Below are positions 22,765 through 31,745 of a DNA stretch of 43,894 bases, one piece after another (position 1 is the first letter of the stretch; each line of letters opens with the position of its first letter). Source of the stretch: Moraxella nonliquefaciens. Lineage in GTDB: Bacteria; Pseudomonadota; Gammaproteobacteria; Pseudomonadales; Moraxellaceae. Below the pieces are notes generated by a model that saw only the letters and a list, made by a program, of their open reading frames with translations, was not told the origin of the DNA and made no database searches. The stretch is taken from contig NZ_LXTW01000002.1 of NCBI RefSeq assembly GCF_001679005.1, forward strand, positions 1-43,894, read 5' to 3'. A program made the position numbers and the translations under genes.

Positions 22765-24289
22765 CATTGTCTCCTTGAATGATAAGGATTTTGTTTTGTT
22801 GTTTTTCATCTAATGATAACAAAAAATCAATGATTTTTTCTAGTCTTTGTTTGTCAAATTTGCGTAAATCCAATGGTACAATATCCGACTTCTCAATATG
22901 ATTGATGATATTTTCTTTTTGCCTATCCCATGCCTTATCTGATTTGGTCATGCTATGTAGATAAGCCTTGATATCCACATCATTGCCAATGGCATACATG
23001 ACATCAAGCGTTTGCCATTGTTTGCTTGGCAAATCACTGTGTTTTTTGGCAAAGTCAGGCGGATTGGCAGTTGGACTTATTTTGTGATAGCGGTCATCAT
23101 ATCGCACCAAATAGATGCCAAAATATTGCTGCAATAAATCAGCAAGCTCGGCTTCGGCAGGTCTGGGTGTTTTTGGTTTTTCGCCATGTTTTATCGGCTC
23201 ATTTTGCAACCTAATAACTTCGCTACGACGTGGCTTTAAATCGCCTAAATTTATTGTTTGATAAAAAGGTGTGGGCTTATTTTCTCCTTTTGTCTCATCA
23301 ATAACACCAAACGCTTTTTCAAATGCTTTGGGTTCTAATGCTCTCATTTGTTCAAGCGTTAAGGGCGTAAAGTTCTTATCAAGCTGTAACGCCCTAAACC
23401 GCTCTACCGTCATGCCACCATCACGAAATAACTTCGCTCGGGTTTTGCCAAGCACTTCATCTTGATATTGGGCAGGCTGATTTTTTAGCCATTCATAATA
23501 AGTTTGATTTTTAACCACACCATCCATGCTCGCTCGCTGTTTGGGCGTTTGATAGCCATCATAGACAATCTCAAAACTTGTACGGCAGTTAAAATGATAG
23601 GGCGGATATCGTGCTTTGTCCAAAGGCATAAACACCCCATCCAAACCCCTACAAATGCCACTGGTGCGTAAATCTAAGGTAGCAAGTATTTTAATGCCTT
23701 TGATGATATCGACATTATCAGCAATGACCGCCTGCTTGGCTTGATTTGCAACAATGGCTGTGCCTGTGTGGGCAATGGTTTTGGCGTGGCGTGTTGTGAT
23801 TGCCAAAATCCCATCTTGGTAGTTTCTAGCCCTTGTCCCCCTTATCATTTGAACAAGTTTGGCATTGGGCAGACCGTCATGATGAGCTAGGCGGATGGCG
23901 TTAGTGATTTTCTTGCGTTCTTCATCGTTAAATACATCAAGCAGTTCATCAAGCGTTATGCCCATTTTACCATCTAGTCGCAACGGCTTAGCAAACACTT
24001 CATCGGCATACTTTTGTAATGCCTTGATGTTCTTTGGACTGTCCACCTCATAGCGATGATTAAATAGCCCCCGCCAATCGGTTTTTAAGTTTGTGATAAA
24101 CGCCCCAAACAGGGTTTTTAATTGGCTGTCGGTTTTCTTTATCACAATATTTACTTCTTTTTGTGATAAATCGCCAATCTCTTTATTAAAAACCACCCTT
24201 TGCAAAAACGCCAAAATGTCTTTGATTGTGATATTAAAATCATTCGCCAATTTGGCTTTGAGACGTTCTAAATTGATTAGTTTCTTCAT
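22748..24289 (-). CDS. MuF-type head morphogenesis protein with C-terminal extension
   Basis: A 513-residue protein. Residues about 1-325 are the MuF/SPP1 gp7 head morphogenesis domain, with LDLRTSGICRGLDG (about 205-218) and PPYHFNCRTSFE (about 229-240), the conserved Cys/His pattern of the family. MuF proteins bind the portal and are packaged in the head. Residues about 340-513 are an extra C-terminal domain after a Pro/Lys linker (EKPKTPRPAEAELADLLQQY, then PTANPPDFAKKHSD and KIIDFLLSLDEKQQNK). Phage MuF genes with such tails belong to a known class of polymorphic toxins. The nature of this tail is not recognised. It overlaps the portal gene by 50 nt. Confidence 0.85.
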   Translation of the reverse strand: MKKLINLERLKAKLANDFNITIKDILAFLQRVVFNKEIGDLSQKEVNIVIKKTDSQLKTLFGAFITNLKTDWRGLFNHRYEVDSPKNIKALQKYADEVFAKPLRLDGKMGITLDELLDVFNDEERKKITNAIRLAHHDGLPNAKLVQMIRGTRARNYQDGILAITTRHAKTIAHTGTAIVANQAKQAVIADNVDIIKGIKILATLDLRTSGICRGLDGVFMPLDKARYPPYHFNCRTSFEIVYDGYQTPKQRASMDGVVKNQTYYEWLKNQPAQYQDEVLGKTRAKLFRDGGMTVERFRALQLDKNFTPLTLEQMRALEPKAFEKAFGVIDETKGENKPTPFYQTINLGDLKPRRSEVIRLQNEPIKHGEKPKTPRPAEAELADLLQQYFGIYLVRYDDRYHKISPTANPPDFAKKHSDLPSKQWQTLDVMYAIGNDVDIKAYLHSMTKSDKAWDRQKENIINHIEKSDIVPLDLRKFDKQRLEKIIDFLLSLDEKQQNKILIIQGDNDDYDK

Positions 24290-25667
24290 AACCTAAATCG
24301 CTCTCAATCTCTGCTTTGGCAAGCTCATCATCTTCAATAAAGGCAATCTCATCATCAACCAGTCTTGCACGCATCTCAGAGAATGTGATTGCCCCTGCTT
24401 GCCATTCTGCGATGAGCTGTTGGCGTTCTTGTGGGGTCATCTTGGTGCTGTCAAACTTGGTATTAAGTGCCATCGTGCATTTATGATTAACACCCAAAAA
24501 GTCGGCACAATAATTAAGCACGCGGCTATAAGCGTCCGATAGATTATTGGCAAGCATGGCAAGTACCGATGTCTCGTCTACTTTCTCACTTTGGGCTTCG
24601 GTGGCAGTCTTGGTGCTACCGTTAGGCTCAATCAATCTTGCCCCTAATGCCACCATTTGCTCTTTTTTATTTTGCATGGCTTGATATAACCCACTGTTGG
24701 CATCAGCCTGCAATAAAAACGCATTTGCCCCACTGCCTAAGATGTTAGCCGTTCTCGCTCCTAGACGGATGGGATTGCCTTGATTGACAATGTCGGTTAC
24801 CCATTCTTTGGTAAGCCCTGTGATAAATAGGCTCGGTTGCCCTGAGATGAAATTACCCTCTTCATAATCAGCACTGTTGCGATAATGGGCAAGGTTTAAC
24901 ACCGCCAAATCATAAAGCGGTGCATCATCCATGGTTTCGTCATTATCATTTGACCCAAAAAAGGTAAATGGAATATCGGTAACGCTTAACACGCCTGTCT
25001 GCACTTCACGCCATACCCCATCCTTTTGGTATAGGCTATGATGTACCACACCGTCAATCCAGCGATACACGATTAACTGCTCGCCATACTCTGCTTTAAA
25101 GCCGTCATCGGATTTGATGTAGCTTTCTTTTAGAACAAGCAAGGTCAGTTTGTTAGCGTTATTGATAGGCTCAACACGCCAGTTAATGATATGCTTTGGT
25201 TCAAAAAGCCTAATTTTTGGCACATAGTTATATTTTTTAACCTGTGCTTTGGTTGGCTTATATTCATCACTAGGCACATAAGGGTAATCGGCAAGCAATC
25301 CACCACGCCCCTTTAATAGCATCATCAAAAAGGCTTGGCGTGCTTGACCGACTAGCGATAGACTACCACCGTCCACATTGGTTTTAATGCGTTCTAGTTC
25401 TGGCGGTATGTCAAGCGTGGGGTATTTAGCAAAGACCATCCCTGCCATGGCGTTGGCGGTTCGTTTGGTAACATTATAAAAAACGGCTCGTTTTTGATAA
25501 TCCATGTATCGCTGTTTTTTAACCGCTTCATTCTCATCAATGGGACTGGGATTTGGCAGGTAAGTCTCGCCTTTTTTGACAATGGCATCTTGACCGTGAA
25601 TTTTGCACATTATTGGGCAAAACACGTTCAACATTTGACAGATGGCAAAAGAGTGGTAAAATACCAA
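24240..25667 (-). CDS. DUF4055 portal-like protein, N-terminally truncated
   Basis: A 475-residue frame matching DUF4055 phage proteins, which act as portals at the head vertex: KKGETYLPNPSPIDENEAVK, RAVFYNVTKRTANAMAGMVF, LLKGRGGLLADYP, and DLAVLNLAHYRNSADYEEGN followed by FISGQPSLFITG. Family members begin with a D/E-rich helix before the KGETYLP motif. Here the residues before about 30 (VFYHSFAICQMLNVFCPIM) do not fit and run into foreign sequence, so the first 20-30 residues and the native start seem lost at a junction near 25600. No terminase gene precedes it. The remaining protein is intact but probably not expressed correctly. Confidence 0.8.
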   Translation of the reverse strand: MVFYHSFAICQMLNVFCPIMCKIHGQDAIVKKGETYLPNPSPIDENEAVKKQRYMDYQKRAVFYNVTKRTANAMAGMVFAKYPTLDIPPELERIKTNVDGGSLSLVGQARQAFLMMLLKGRGGLLADYPYVPSDEYKPTKAQVKKYNYVPKIRLFEPKHIINWRVEPINNANKLTLLVLKESYIKSDDGFKAEYGEQLIVYRWIDGVVHHSLYQKDGVWREVQTGVLSVTDIPFTFFGSNDNDETMDDAPLYDLAVLNLAHYRNSADYEEGNFISGQPSLFITGLTKEWVTDIVNQGNPIRLGARTANILGSGANAFLLQADANSGLYQAMQNKKEQMVALGARLIEPNGSTKTATEAQSEKVDETSVLAMLANNLSDAYSRVLNYCADFLGVNHKCTMALNTKFDSTKMTPQERQQLIAEWQAGAITFSEMRARLVDDEIAFIEDDELAKAEIESDLGYEETNQFRTSQSQIGE

Positions 25668-25738
25668 AAGAAGATGGGCATGACCCTTACCCTTATTGGT
25701 TGGAAAATAATGTCAAGACATTCGTTGAACACAAATAG
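25596..25738 (+). pseudogene. 3' end of an unidentified plus-strand gene, frameshifted
   Basis: Plus-strand codons from about 25596 read NFAHYWAKHVQHLTDGK, then, after a shift of frame, SGKIPKEDGHDPYPYWLENN and VKTFVEHK with TAG at 25736-25738. The amino-acid pattern looks like real protein. A terminator follows. I do not recognise the family. It overlaps the damaged N-terminus of the portal frame, so one of the two was cut when they were joined. It may mark the right edge of the prophage. Confidence 0.4.
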
Positions 25739-25740
25739 CA

Positions 25741-25779
25741 AAAAGCACACTCAAATAGGGTGTGATTTTTATTTTTGAG
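25741..25779 (+). terminator. Terminator before trpG
   Basis: CACAC (25747-25751) and GTGTG (25761-25765) form a short stem followed by a T-rich run. Longer pairing of ACACTCAAA with TTTGAGTGT is also possible. Confidence 0.5.
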
Positions 25780-25847
25780 TGTAATATTGAGTGTGGTTTT
25801 CTAACATAGATTAAAGTATTTAATAAAATCAATAGGATATTTTAAAA

Positions 25848-26471
25848 ATGATTTTGATGATTGATAACTATTGTAGTTTTACCTACAACATTGTGCAGTA
25901 TTTTGGTGAGTTAAAGCAAAAAATTGTGGTCAAACGCAACAATGAAATGACACCAGATGAGATTGATGCCCTTGCCCCAAAAGCCATCATCTTAGGGCCT
26001 GGTCCTTGTACACCAACCGAGGCGGGGATTAGCTTGCCAATTTTGACACAATTTGGCGGACAAATTCCCATTTTGGGTGTATGCTTGGGTCATCAAGCCA
26101 TCGGACAAGCCTTTGGTGGCGATGTTATTCAAGCAGCTAACATCATGCACGGACGACTATCAAAGGTGTATCATGATGATGTAGGCGTATTTCACGGCTT
26201 GCCAAATCCCATATCAGCGGTGCGTTATCATTCGCTGGTTATTGATAAAACCACAATACCCGACTGCCTACACATCACCGCTTGGACACAGCACACAGAT
26301 GGCTCTATGGGAGAAATTATGGGCGTTCGCCATAAAGAGATGAACATTGAGGGGGTGCAGTTTCATCCAGAATCCATTCTAAGCGAGCATGGTTATCGGC
26401 TGTTTAATAATTTCCTAAAACGCTGTGGACTTGCTGTGTTAGATGACAATCAATTGCCAACGGTGGCGTAA
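25848..26471 (+). CDS. trpG: Anthranilate synthase component II (glutamine amidotransferase)
   Basis: TrpG releases ammonia from glutamine for the synthesis of anthranilate, the first step to tryptophan (it may also serve aminodeoxychorismate synthase in folate synthesis). The 207-residue class I GATase has GPGPCTPTEAG, the nucleophile elbow ILGVCLGHQAIG (Cys about 79) and VQFHPESILSEHG with the His-Glu pair. The usual DNYDSFTYN start reads DNYCSFTYN here, an Asp-to-Cys change outside the catalytic triad. Next comes trpD, as in the trpGDC cluster of Moraxellaceae; trpE is not in the window. ATG 25848 is the only sensible start, although its ribosome binding site is weak. Confidence 0.93.
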   Translation: MILMIDNYCSFTYNIVQYFGELKQKIVVKRNNEMTPDEIDALAPKAIILGPGPCTPTEAGISLPILTQFGGQIPILGVCLGHQAIGQAFGGDVIQAANIMHGRLSKVYHDDVGVFHGLPNPISAVRYHSLVIDKTTIPDCLHITAWTQHTDGSMGEIMGVRHKEMNIEGVQFHPESILSEHGYRLFNNFLKRCGLAVLDDNQLPTVA

Positions 26472-26473
26472 AT

Positions 26474-26497
26474 ATTGGGGTGTACCCGCCCTTTATG
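26474..26497. repeat. Solo copy of a MITE-end-like sequence between trpG and trpD
   Basis: TTGGGGTGTACCCGCCCTTTAT resembles the left end of the 8321-8434 element (TTAGGGCGTGCCTGCCCTTTAT) with four differences in 22 positions. No matching right end is found in the 168-bp gap, which otherwise holds only the ribosome binding site of trpD. Confidence 0.35.
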
Positions 26498-26639
26498 ATG
26501 CCATGTCATTTTACATTTTACATTTAAAAATAAAAGGTTGTTTTAAAAACATGGTCAAACCGCAAGTCATTATGTTTTTATAAACGTCATGAATGATGGC
26601 ATCATCCAAACATCTATAATTCATTTAAAAAGGAAACTC

Positions 26640-27704
26640 ATGAAGCCAAACAATGACCACGACATTCATGCCTTTTTGGTACACACCCTAAACACCCTAA
26701 TCAGTAGCAAAGAGCTAAGCGATGATACTGCCACAAAGCTGATGGAATACATCATGACAGGCAAATGCCCCGATGTACTGCTCTCTGCCATTATGACAGC
26801 ATGGCGTATCAAAGGTGAGAGCGTGGATGAGATTACCGCCTGTGCTCTTGTCATGCGTTCATTTGCCAAAACTGTAAGCCTTGATGTGGATAATGCGGTG
26901 GACATTGTGGGAACAGGCGGAGATGGTGCGAACTTATTTAACGTATCTACGGCCTGTGCTTTTGTGGTGGCAGCCTGTGGTGGTGTGGTTGCCAAACACG
27001 GCAGTACAGGCGTATCAAGTCTCTCTGGGGCATCTGATTTGCTTGCTTGTGCAGGTGTGAATCTTGCCCTTGATTCAGAACAAGTTGCTCATTGTGCCAA
27101 CAAGACGGGCATCTGCTTTATGTTTGCCCCCAACCATCACCCTGCCATGCGTCATGCCAAAGCAGTACGTAGCACGTTAAAAATACGGACACTTTTTAAT
27201 GTTTTAGGGCCTTTGACCAACCCCGCTTTTGCCCCAAATGCCCTGCTTGGGGTGTATGATGTGGCATTGTGTGAGAAAATCGCTCATGTCATGGGCAACC
27301 TTGGCAGTCGTCATGTGTGGGTTGTGCATTCTGATGATGGTCTGGATGAGATAAGCCTTGCTGTGCCTACAACCGTATCTGAATATAAAAACGGCAAGGT
27401 TAACACCTTTAAAATCACCCCCACTGATGCTGGCATTACCATGGGGTCGCTTGATGGCTTATCAGTGAGCTCATCTGATGAAAGTTTTCACCTCATCAAA
27501 TCCGCCCTACACGGTAACAATGACCCACGCACCCAAAAAGCACGCAACATCATCGCCCTAAATGCAGGGGCAGCTCTGTATCTATCAGGGCAAACAAAGA
27601 GCTTTCAAGATGGCGTAACCCTTGCCAAAGACACGCTGGTAGGTGCTAAGGCATGGCAAAAAATGCAGGAATTTGTGGCATTTACCCAACAATTTCATCA
27701 TTGA
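26640..27704 (+). CDS. trpD: Anthranilate phosphoribosyltransferase
   Basis: TrpD transfers phosphoribose from PRPP to anthranilate, the second committed step of tryptophan synthesis. The 354-residue product shows the PRPP loop VDIVGTGGDGANLFNVST, the KHGSTGVSSLSGASDLL segment and FMFAPNHHPAMRHAKAVR with LGPLTNPA nearby, all conserved. The ATG at 26640 (MKPNNDHD) has AAGGAA upstream; an open frame reaches back to 26589, but its start has no ribosome binding site. It lies 168 nt after trpG and 19 nt before trpC, so it shares transcription with trpC. No lesion is seen. Confidence 0.93.
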   Translation: MKPNNDHDIHAFLVHTLNTLISSKELSDDTATKLMEYIMTGKCPDVLLSAIMTAWRIKGESVDEITACALVMRSFAKTVSLDVDNAVDIVGTGGDGANLFNVSTACAFVVAACGGVVAKHGSTGVSSLSGASDLLACAGVNLALDSEQVAHCANKTGICFMFAPNHHPAMRHAKAVRSTLKIRTLFNVLGPLTNPAFAPNALLGVYDVALCEKIAHVMGNLGSRHVWVVHSDDGLDEISLAVPTTVSEYKNGKVNTFKITPTDAGITMGSLDGLSVSSSDESFHLIKSALHGNNDPRTQKARNIIALNAGAALYLSGQTKSFQDGVTLAKDTLVGAKAWQKMQEFVAFTQQFHH

Positions 27705-27723
27705 TTTTTAAATAGGAGACCTT

Positions 27724-28542
27724 ATGTCTGCCCCCACCATTTTACAAAAAATAGTCGCCACCAAACACCAAGAAATTGCCCAAGCACGTACCCAAATCAG
27801 CCTTGATGAACTAAAACAAAAAGTCAGCTCTGCCCCCATCGTGCGTGGTTTTGCCAATGCCTTACAAAAGATAACGCAAGATAACGTTGGCATAATTAGC
27901 GAGATAAAAAGAGCAAGCCCATCCAAAGGCATCATCTGTCAAGATTTTGACCCCATTGTTGCTGCCAAAGGCTATGAGTTGGCTGGGGCGACTTGTCTGT
28001 CTGTTTTGACGGACAGGCAGTATTTTTTAGGACACGATGACCATCTCATCCAAGCCAAAAATGCTTGTCATCTGCCCATTTTGCGTAAAGATTTTATGGT
28101 GGATGAGTATCACATTTATGAAAGTCGGGCGTTGGGGGCGGACTGTGTTTTGCTGATTATGGCATGCCTTGACGATAAGACCGTAGCACAGCTACACAAC
28201 GTAGCAACAGAGCTTGACATGGACGTACTCATTGAGATACATGATGAGCATGAACTGGCTCGTGCATTAAAACTGCCCAAATCTGCCCACAATATTTATG
28301 GCATCAATAACCGCAATCTAAACACTTTTAATGTGGATTTGAACACATCCATTCGCCTTGCTAAGAGCTTGCGTGAAAACGTGGGTGATGATGCTTTGAT
28401 TGTCAGTGAAAGTGGCATTCATGGACCAGATGACATACAACTGATGCAGTCGCATGGCATTCACCATTTCCTAATCGGCGAACAATTTATGAAAACGGAT
28501 AATGCATCTCTTGCGTTGGCAAAATTATTAAAAAGTATATAA
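27724..28542 (+). CDS. trpC: Indole-3-glycerol-phosphate synthase
   Basis: TrpC closes the indole ring in tryptophan synthesis. The 272-residue TIM-barrel protein has EIKRASPSKGII (catalytic Lys and phosphate loop), LSVLTDRQYFLGHDDHLIQA, LRKDFMVDEYHIYESRALGA with the second catalytic Lys, INNRNLNTFNVDL and VSESGIHGPDD. The ribosome binding site TAGGAGAC stands 6-9 nt before the ATG. It is the last gene of the trp cluster and is followed by a strong stem-loop. It is monofunctional; no trpF part is attached. Confidence 0.94.
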   Translation: MSAPTILQKIVATKHQEIAQARTQISLDELKQKVSSAPIVRGFANALQKITQDNVGIISEIKRASPSKGIICQDFDPIVAAKGYELAGATCLSVLTDRQYFLGHDDHLIQAKNACHLPILRKDFMVDEYHIYESRALGADCVLLIMACLDDKTVAQLHNVATELDMDVLIEIHDEHELARALKLPKSAHNIYGINNRNLNTFNVDLNTSIRLAKSLRENVGDDALIVSESGIHGPDDIQLMQSHGIHHFLIGEQFMKTDNASLALAKLLKSI

Positions 28543-28544
28543 AC

Positions 28545-28577
28545 CAAACCCCATACCATATGGCATGGGGTTTTATC
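28545..28577. terminator. Bidirectional terminator between trpC and the M16C peptidase
   Basis: AAACCCCATACC and GGCATGGGGTTTT form a stem with one mismatch around an AT-rich loop, with A and T runs on either side. It serves convergent genes. Confidence 0.8.
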
Positions 28578-28582
28578 AGCTC

Positions 28583-31555
28583 CTAACCAATCTTATGGCA
28601 GTCAAATCCCAATGCCATCATCTGAGTCTCTTGTTCAAGTGGAGCAAGACTTGCCTTAACGTGGGGTTTGTCTTTAAGATAGGTGTATGCCACACGTTTT
28701 AGATCGTCTATCGTTACCGCCAACAGTTTGGCTCGCATGGCCTCTTGCATCTCTTTGGTGCGACCATGTAACTCACCAAAGCACGCCTTGATGGCCTCGC
28801 CTGCTGGGGATGCAGGTTTGTCCATACTGCCAATGACCCCCAAAATCGCCTCTTCTAGCTTGCTGGCATCATGGTCATTATCCAACAGCCAATCAATACT
28901 CTTTTCAAAATGCTCAAATGTCGCCACGCAATGTGGGTCTCGGTAGCTATAAAAGCGAAAACTTGCCGAATTGGCATCAAAATTTGCACCACCGCCATAC
29001 GCTCCACCCTTTTCACGGATTGCCGAATGTAGGTAACCATTTCTTAAAAATGGGGCAAGCACCGTCAAGGCAGGTGTGTCATCATGTCCTGATGTGGTTG
29101 CAGGATAGGCGATGGCATTATAATAGACATTGGTAGCAATAAGCCATGCTGTGTCTTTTTGTAAATCATCATCTTTTAATGTTAGTAAATCAAAAGGCAA
29201 ATCATGCCCAGCTTGGGTATCATCGGATGCTTTTGGAGCAGCAGGGGCATTTAATCTGTCCTTAATCGCCATCTTTAACGCATCTGCCTTATCCGCTTCA
29301 CACACCAAAATCACATCTTTGGGCAGATGTTGTATCCGCTTGTGGATTTGGGCTAGGCGTACCGATAGAGTTTGCCAAATTGTCTTATCATTTTCACCCT
29401 CTTTTAAAAACGACTTTAATGCCGACAATGCAGGCAAGCCTGAATGATGATATTCCAGCGATGACAATTTACTCATGCCACAACTAGCGGTCTGTATGGC
29501 ATAACTGTGCCCATTGGCCGATAGGCGAGATTGCCAAGATGCTTGTTTTTGTTGCAAAAGCTCACTGATGCGATAGGTTTCATCAAATATTGTATGATAC
29601 AACACCTCATTTACAAGCCCCAACGCCTCAGGCTTACGAGCCAAAGCACGAGTTGCCAGCACAAGATAACTTGTCATCTTGTTTTTATCGTGGCGGTCGG
29701 TACGCTGTGATATGCGAGCGGTAACACCTGATGAAACAGATGCTTGTACCGCTTGAAACGTCCGTGCATCATACTTGTCTGTGCCAAGTTCGGACAATAG
29801 CCCCAAATATAAGGGCAGTAGCGGATTATTTAAAATTTCTACATCATCATCTAGGTCAAGCACCATCTGGTAATAATACAGTCCATTTGTCCCTGCATGA
29901 TATTCATACAAAGTGCGTTCATCTTGCCCAATGATTATCGGTTGTTTGTTGGCTTGTATAAATTTTATGCCCTTAGGAACATCATCAAGCCCCACTTTTG
30001 GCAAAATATCCACATCATCCACCAAGGCTTGGCGTACAGCAAGCTCCTCTGATTTTTGGCGGATGATTGCTTTATCATCATCATTTAATGTGGCGTTTAA
30101 TTCATCCAAACTTCTGTTCTCATCATCAATGAGTTTTTGGGCTTTATCTTTGTCAGGTGATAGCGTCAGACGAACACGGTGTGGATTGTCAAGCAGGTGT
30201 GTTTTGATAAGATTTTGCACCCAATTTGGTTCTTTTACCTGCTCACTCAACCACGATAAATGCTCATCAATCTCCCACACATCCATAGGATTACCGCCAT
30301 GTAGTGCTGTACTAAATCCCTCTAACATGAGCGTTAAACCATAGGGCATGCCATCGCCTCCGATATGGCGTTGATCCAGCTCTATTTGATGCAAAATGGT
30401 CTGTATGCTCTCATCGGCGATGGGATTATCCGCCACAGAACGCAGCACCTCCAAAATGGCATTTTCTACATCATCAGCAAGATTACGCTCTGAACCTCGT
30501 ACCCCTGCATAAAACACCATCTCATAATGACTGTCATCCAAACCCAGTAACGGACTTGCACAGGTGCCAAGTGGCGAACTATCAAGATAGGCTCTTAGGG
30601 GCGAACCTGCATGTTCTATGAGCACCCCCTCCATCAAGCGAAGTGCCAAACGCTGTTTGGGGTCGGTAATATTTGGCAGCAGCCACGCCAACACGTTATG
30701 GGTCATTTTTTCGCCACTCACGTCGGCGGTATAACCATCATACACCCGAACAGGTGCATTTAGGCGAGTTTCGGTCATGGAGACAAATTTTTTGCCACGA
30801 GATGGCTTTTGTTTATCATCAAAACACGCCAAAGCATCATCGTGCAATTTGGCTTGAATCTCTGCCACGTCAATATCACCAAAACTCATGATGATGGCGT
30901 TGGATGGGTGATAATGAGCCTTATGAAAATCAACCAAATCCTCATAGGTGAGCTTGACAATCTCTTTTGGGTCGCCCCCTGAATTATAATGATAGGTCGT
31001 CGTTGGATATAAATGCGGTGCCAGTGCATAATACAGCTGGTCAATCTCGCCACTCATCGCTCCTTTCATCTCATTAAACACGATGCCATGATATTTAGGT
31101 CGCCCCTGCTCATCAAGCTCTAAGCGAATGCCCTCTTGGGCAAAGTCTAGCTTGTTAATGTTGGGAAAAAATACAGCATCAAGATAGACGGACAGAAGAT
31201 TAAAATAATCGTTTTTGTTTTGACTGGCAAAGGGATATACCGTCCAATCACTTGCTGTCATGGCATTCATAAAGGTTTGCAAGGAACGCTTAATCATGCT
31301 AAAAAATGGGTCTCGCACAGGATATTTTTGTGAACCACATAAAACAACATGCTCTAAGACATGAGCTTCTCCACGGGATGTCATGGGCTGGGTGGCAAAA
31401 CCAATCATAAAGGCGTTTTCGTCATGATCACACGCCAAATGATAATGAATCGCCCCTGTGGCGATGTGTTCACAAAGCAGCACCGTGATGTCAAGGGCTT
31501 CTATATGATGTTTTGATTTTAGGGCAAAGGTAGGATGTGGCTTAAAATTTGTCAT
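28583..31555 (-). CDS. M16C (presequence-protease-like) zinc peptidase
   Basis: A 990-residue member of the PreP/Cym1-type M16C peptidases: a clamshell of two halves. The inverted zinc motif HVLEHVVLCGS (HxxEH at about 65-69) follows TSRGEA. YHGIVFNEMKGAMSGEIDQL holds the distal acidic ligand region, and the C-terminal half has EKGGAYGGGANFD and FYSYRDPH, the conserved Arg/Tyr substrate pocket. It degrades short unstructured peptides; no signal peptide is visible, so a cytoplasmic place is likely. The ATG at 31555 (MTNFKPHP) has GGAAA upstream; the longer frame from 31591 lacks a ribosome binding site. It converges with trpC and is divergent from glmM. Confidence 0.9.
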   Translation of the reverse strand: MTNFKPHPTFALKSKHHIEALDITVLLCEHIATGAIHYHLACDHDENAFMIGFATQPMTSRGEAHVLEHVVLCGSQKYPVRDPFFSMIKRSLQTFMNAMTASDWTVYPFASQNKNDYFNLLSVYLDAVFFPNINKLDFAQEGIRLELDEQGRPKYHGIVFNEMKGAMSGEIDQLYYALAPHLYPTTTYHYNSGGDPKEIVKLTYEDLVDFHKAHYHPSNAIIMSFGDIDVAEIQAKLHDDALACFDDKQKPSRGKKFVSMTETRLNAPVRVYDGYTADVSGEKMTHNVLAWLLPNITDPKQRLALRLMEGVLIEHAGSPLRAYLDSSPLGTCASPLLGLDDSHYEMVFYAGVRGSERNLADDVENAILEVLRSVADNPIADESIQTILHQIELDQRHIGGDGMPYGLTLMLEGFSTALHGGNPMDVWEIDEHLSWLSEQVKEPNWVQNLIKTHLLDNPHRVRLTLSPDKDKAQKLIDDENRSLDELNATLNDDDKAIIRQKSEELAVRQALVDDVDILPKVGLDDVPKGIKFIQANKQPIIIGQDERTLYEYHAGTNGLYYYQMVLDLDDDVEILNNPLLPLYLGLLSELGTDKYDARTFQAVQASVSSGVTARISQRTDRHDKNKMTSYLVLATRALARKPEALGLVNEVLYHTIFDETYRISELLQQKQASWQSRLSANGHSYAIQTASCGMSKLSSLEYHHSGLPALSALKSFLKEGENDKTIWQTLSVRLAQIHKRIQHLPKDVILVCEADKADALKMAIKDRLNAPAAPKASDDTQAGHDLPFDLLTLKDDDLQKDTAWLIATNVYYNAIAYPATTSGHDDTPALTVLAPFLRNGYLHSAIREKGGAYGGGANFDANSASFRFYSYRDPHCVATFEHFEKSIDWLLDNDHDASKLEEAILGVIGSMDKPASPAGEAIKACFGELHGRTKEMQEAMRAKLLAVTIDDLKRVAYTYLKDKPHVKASLAPLEQETQMMALGFDCHKIG

Positions 31556-31677
31556 GAATGTTTCCGTGATAAAAATGTCATATTGTGGCAAAAATTTGTC
31601 ATTTAAACAAGGCTTTTTATTAATTTTTGATAAAAATTCTTGTTTATACGATTAATTTTTATACAAGCGAAAAATCA

Positions 31678-31707
31678 TTGAATTATAGGATGGTTTGGCG
31701 TTATACT
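31678..31707 (+). promoter_or_regulatory. Likely glmM promoter
   Basis: TTGAAT (31678-31683) and TATACT (31702-31707) with an 18-bp spacer, 38 nt before glmM. CTTGTTTATA and TTATACAAG at about 31643-31669 form an inverted repeat upstream and could bind a regulator. Confidence 0.5.
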
Positions 31708-31745
31708 TAGTGCCATTTATATTCATCATTTAAAAAGGCGGTAAC

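Noticed and set aside
29913..30344. 143-codon plus-strand ORF
   Set aside because: Antisense to the intact M16C peptidase gene, without ribosome binding site or recognisable domain.
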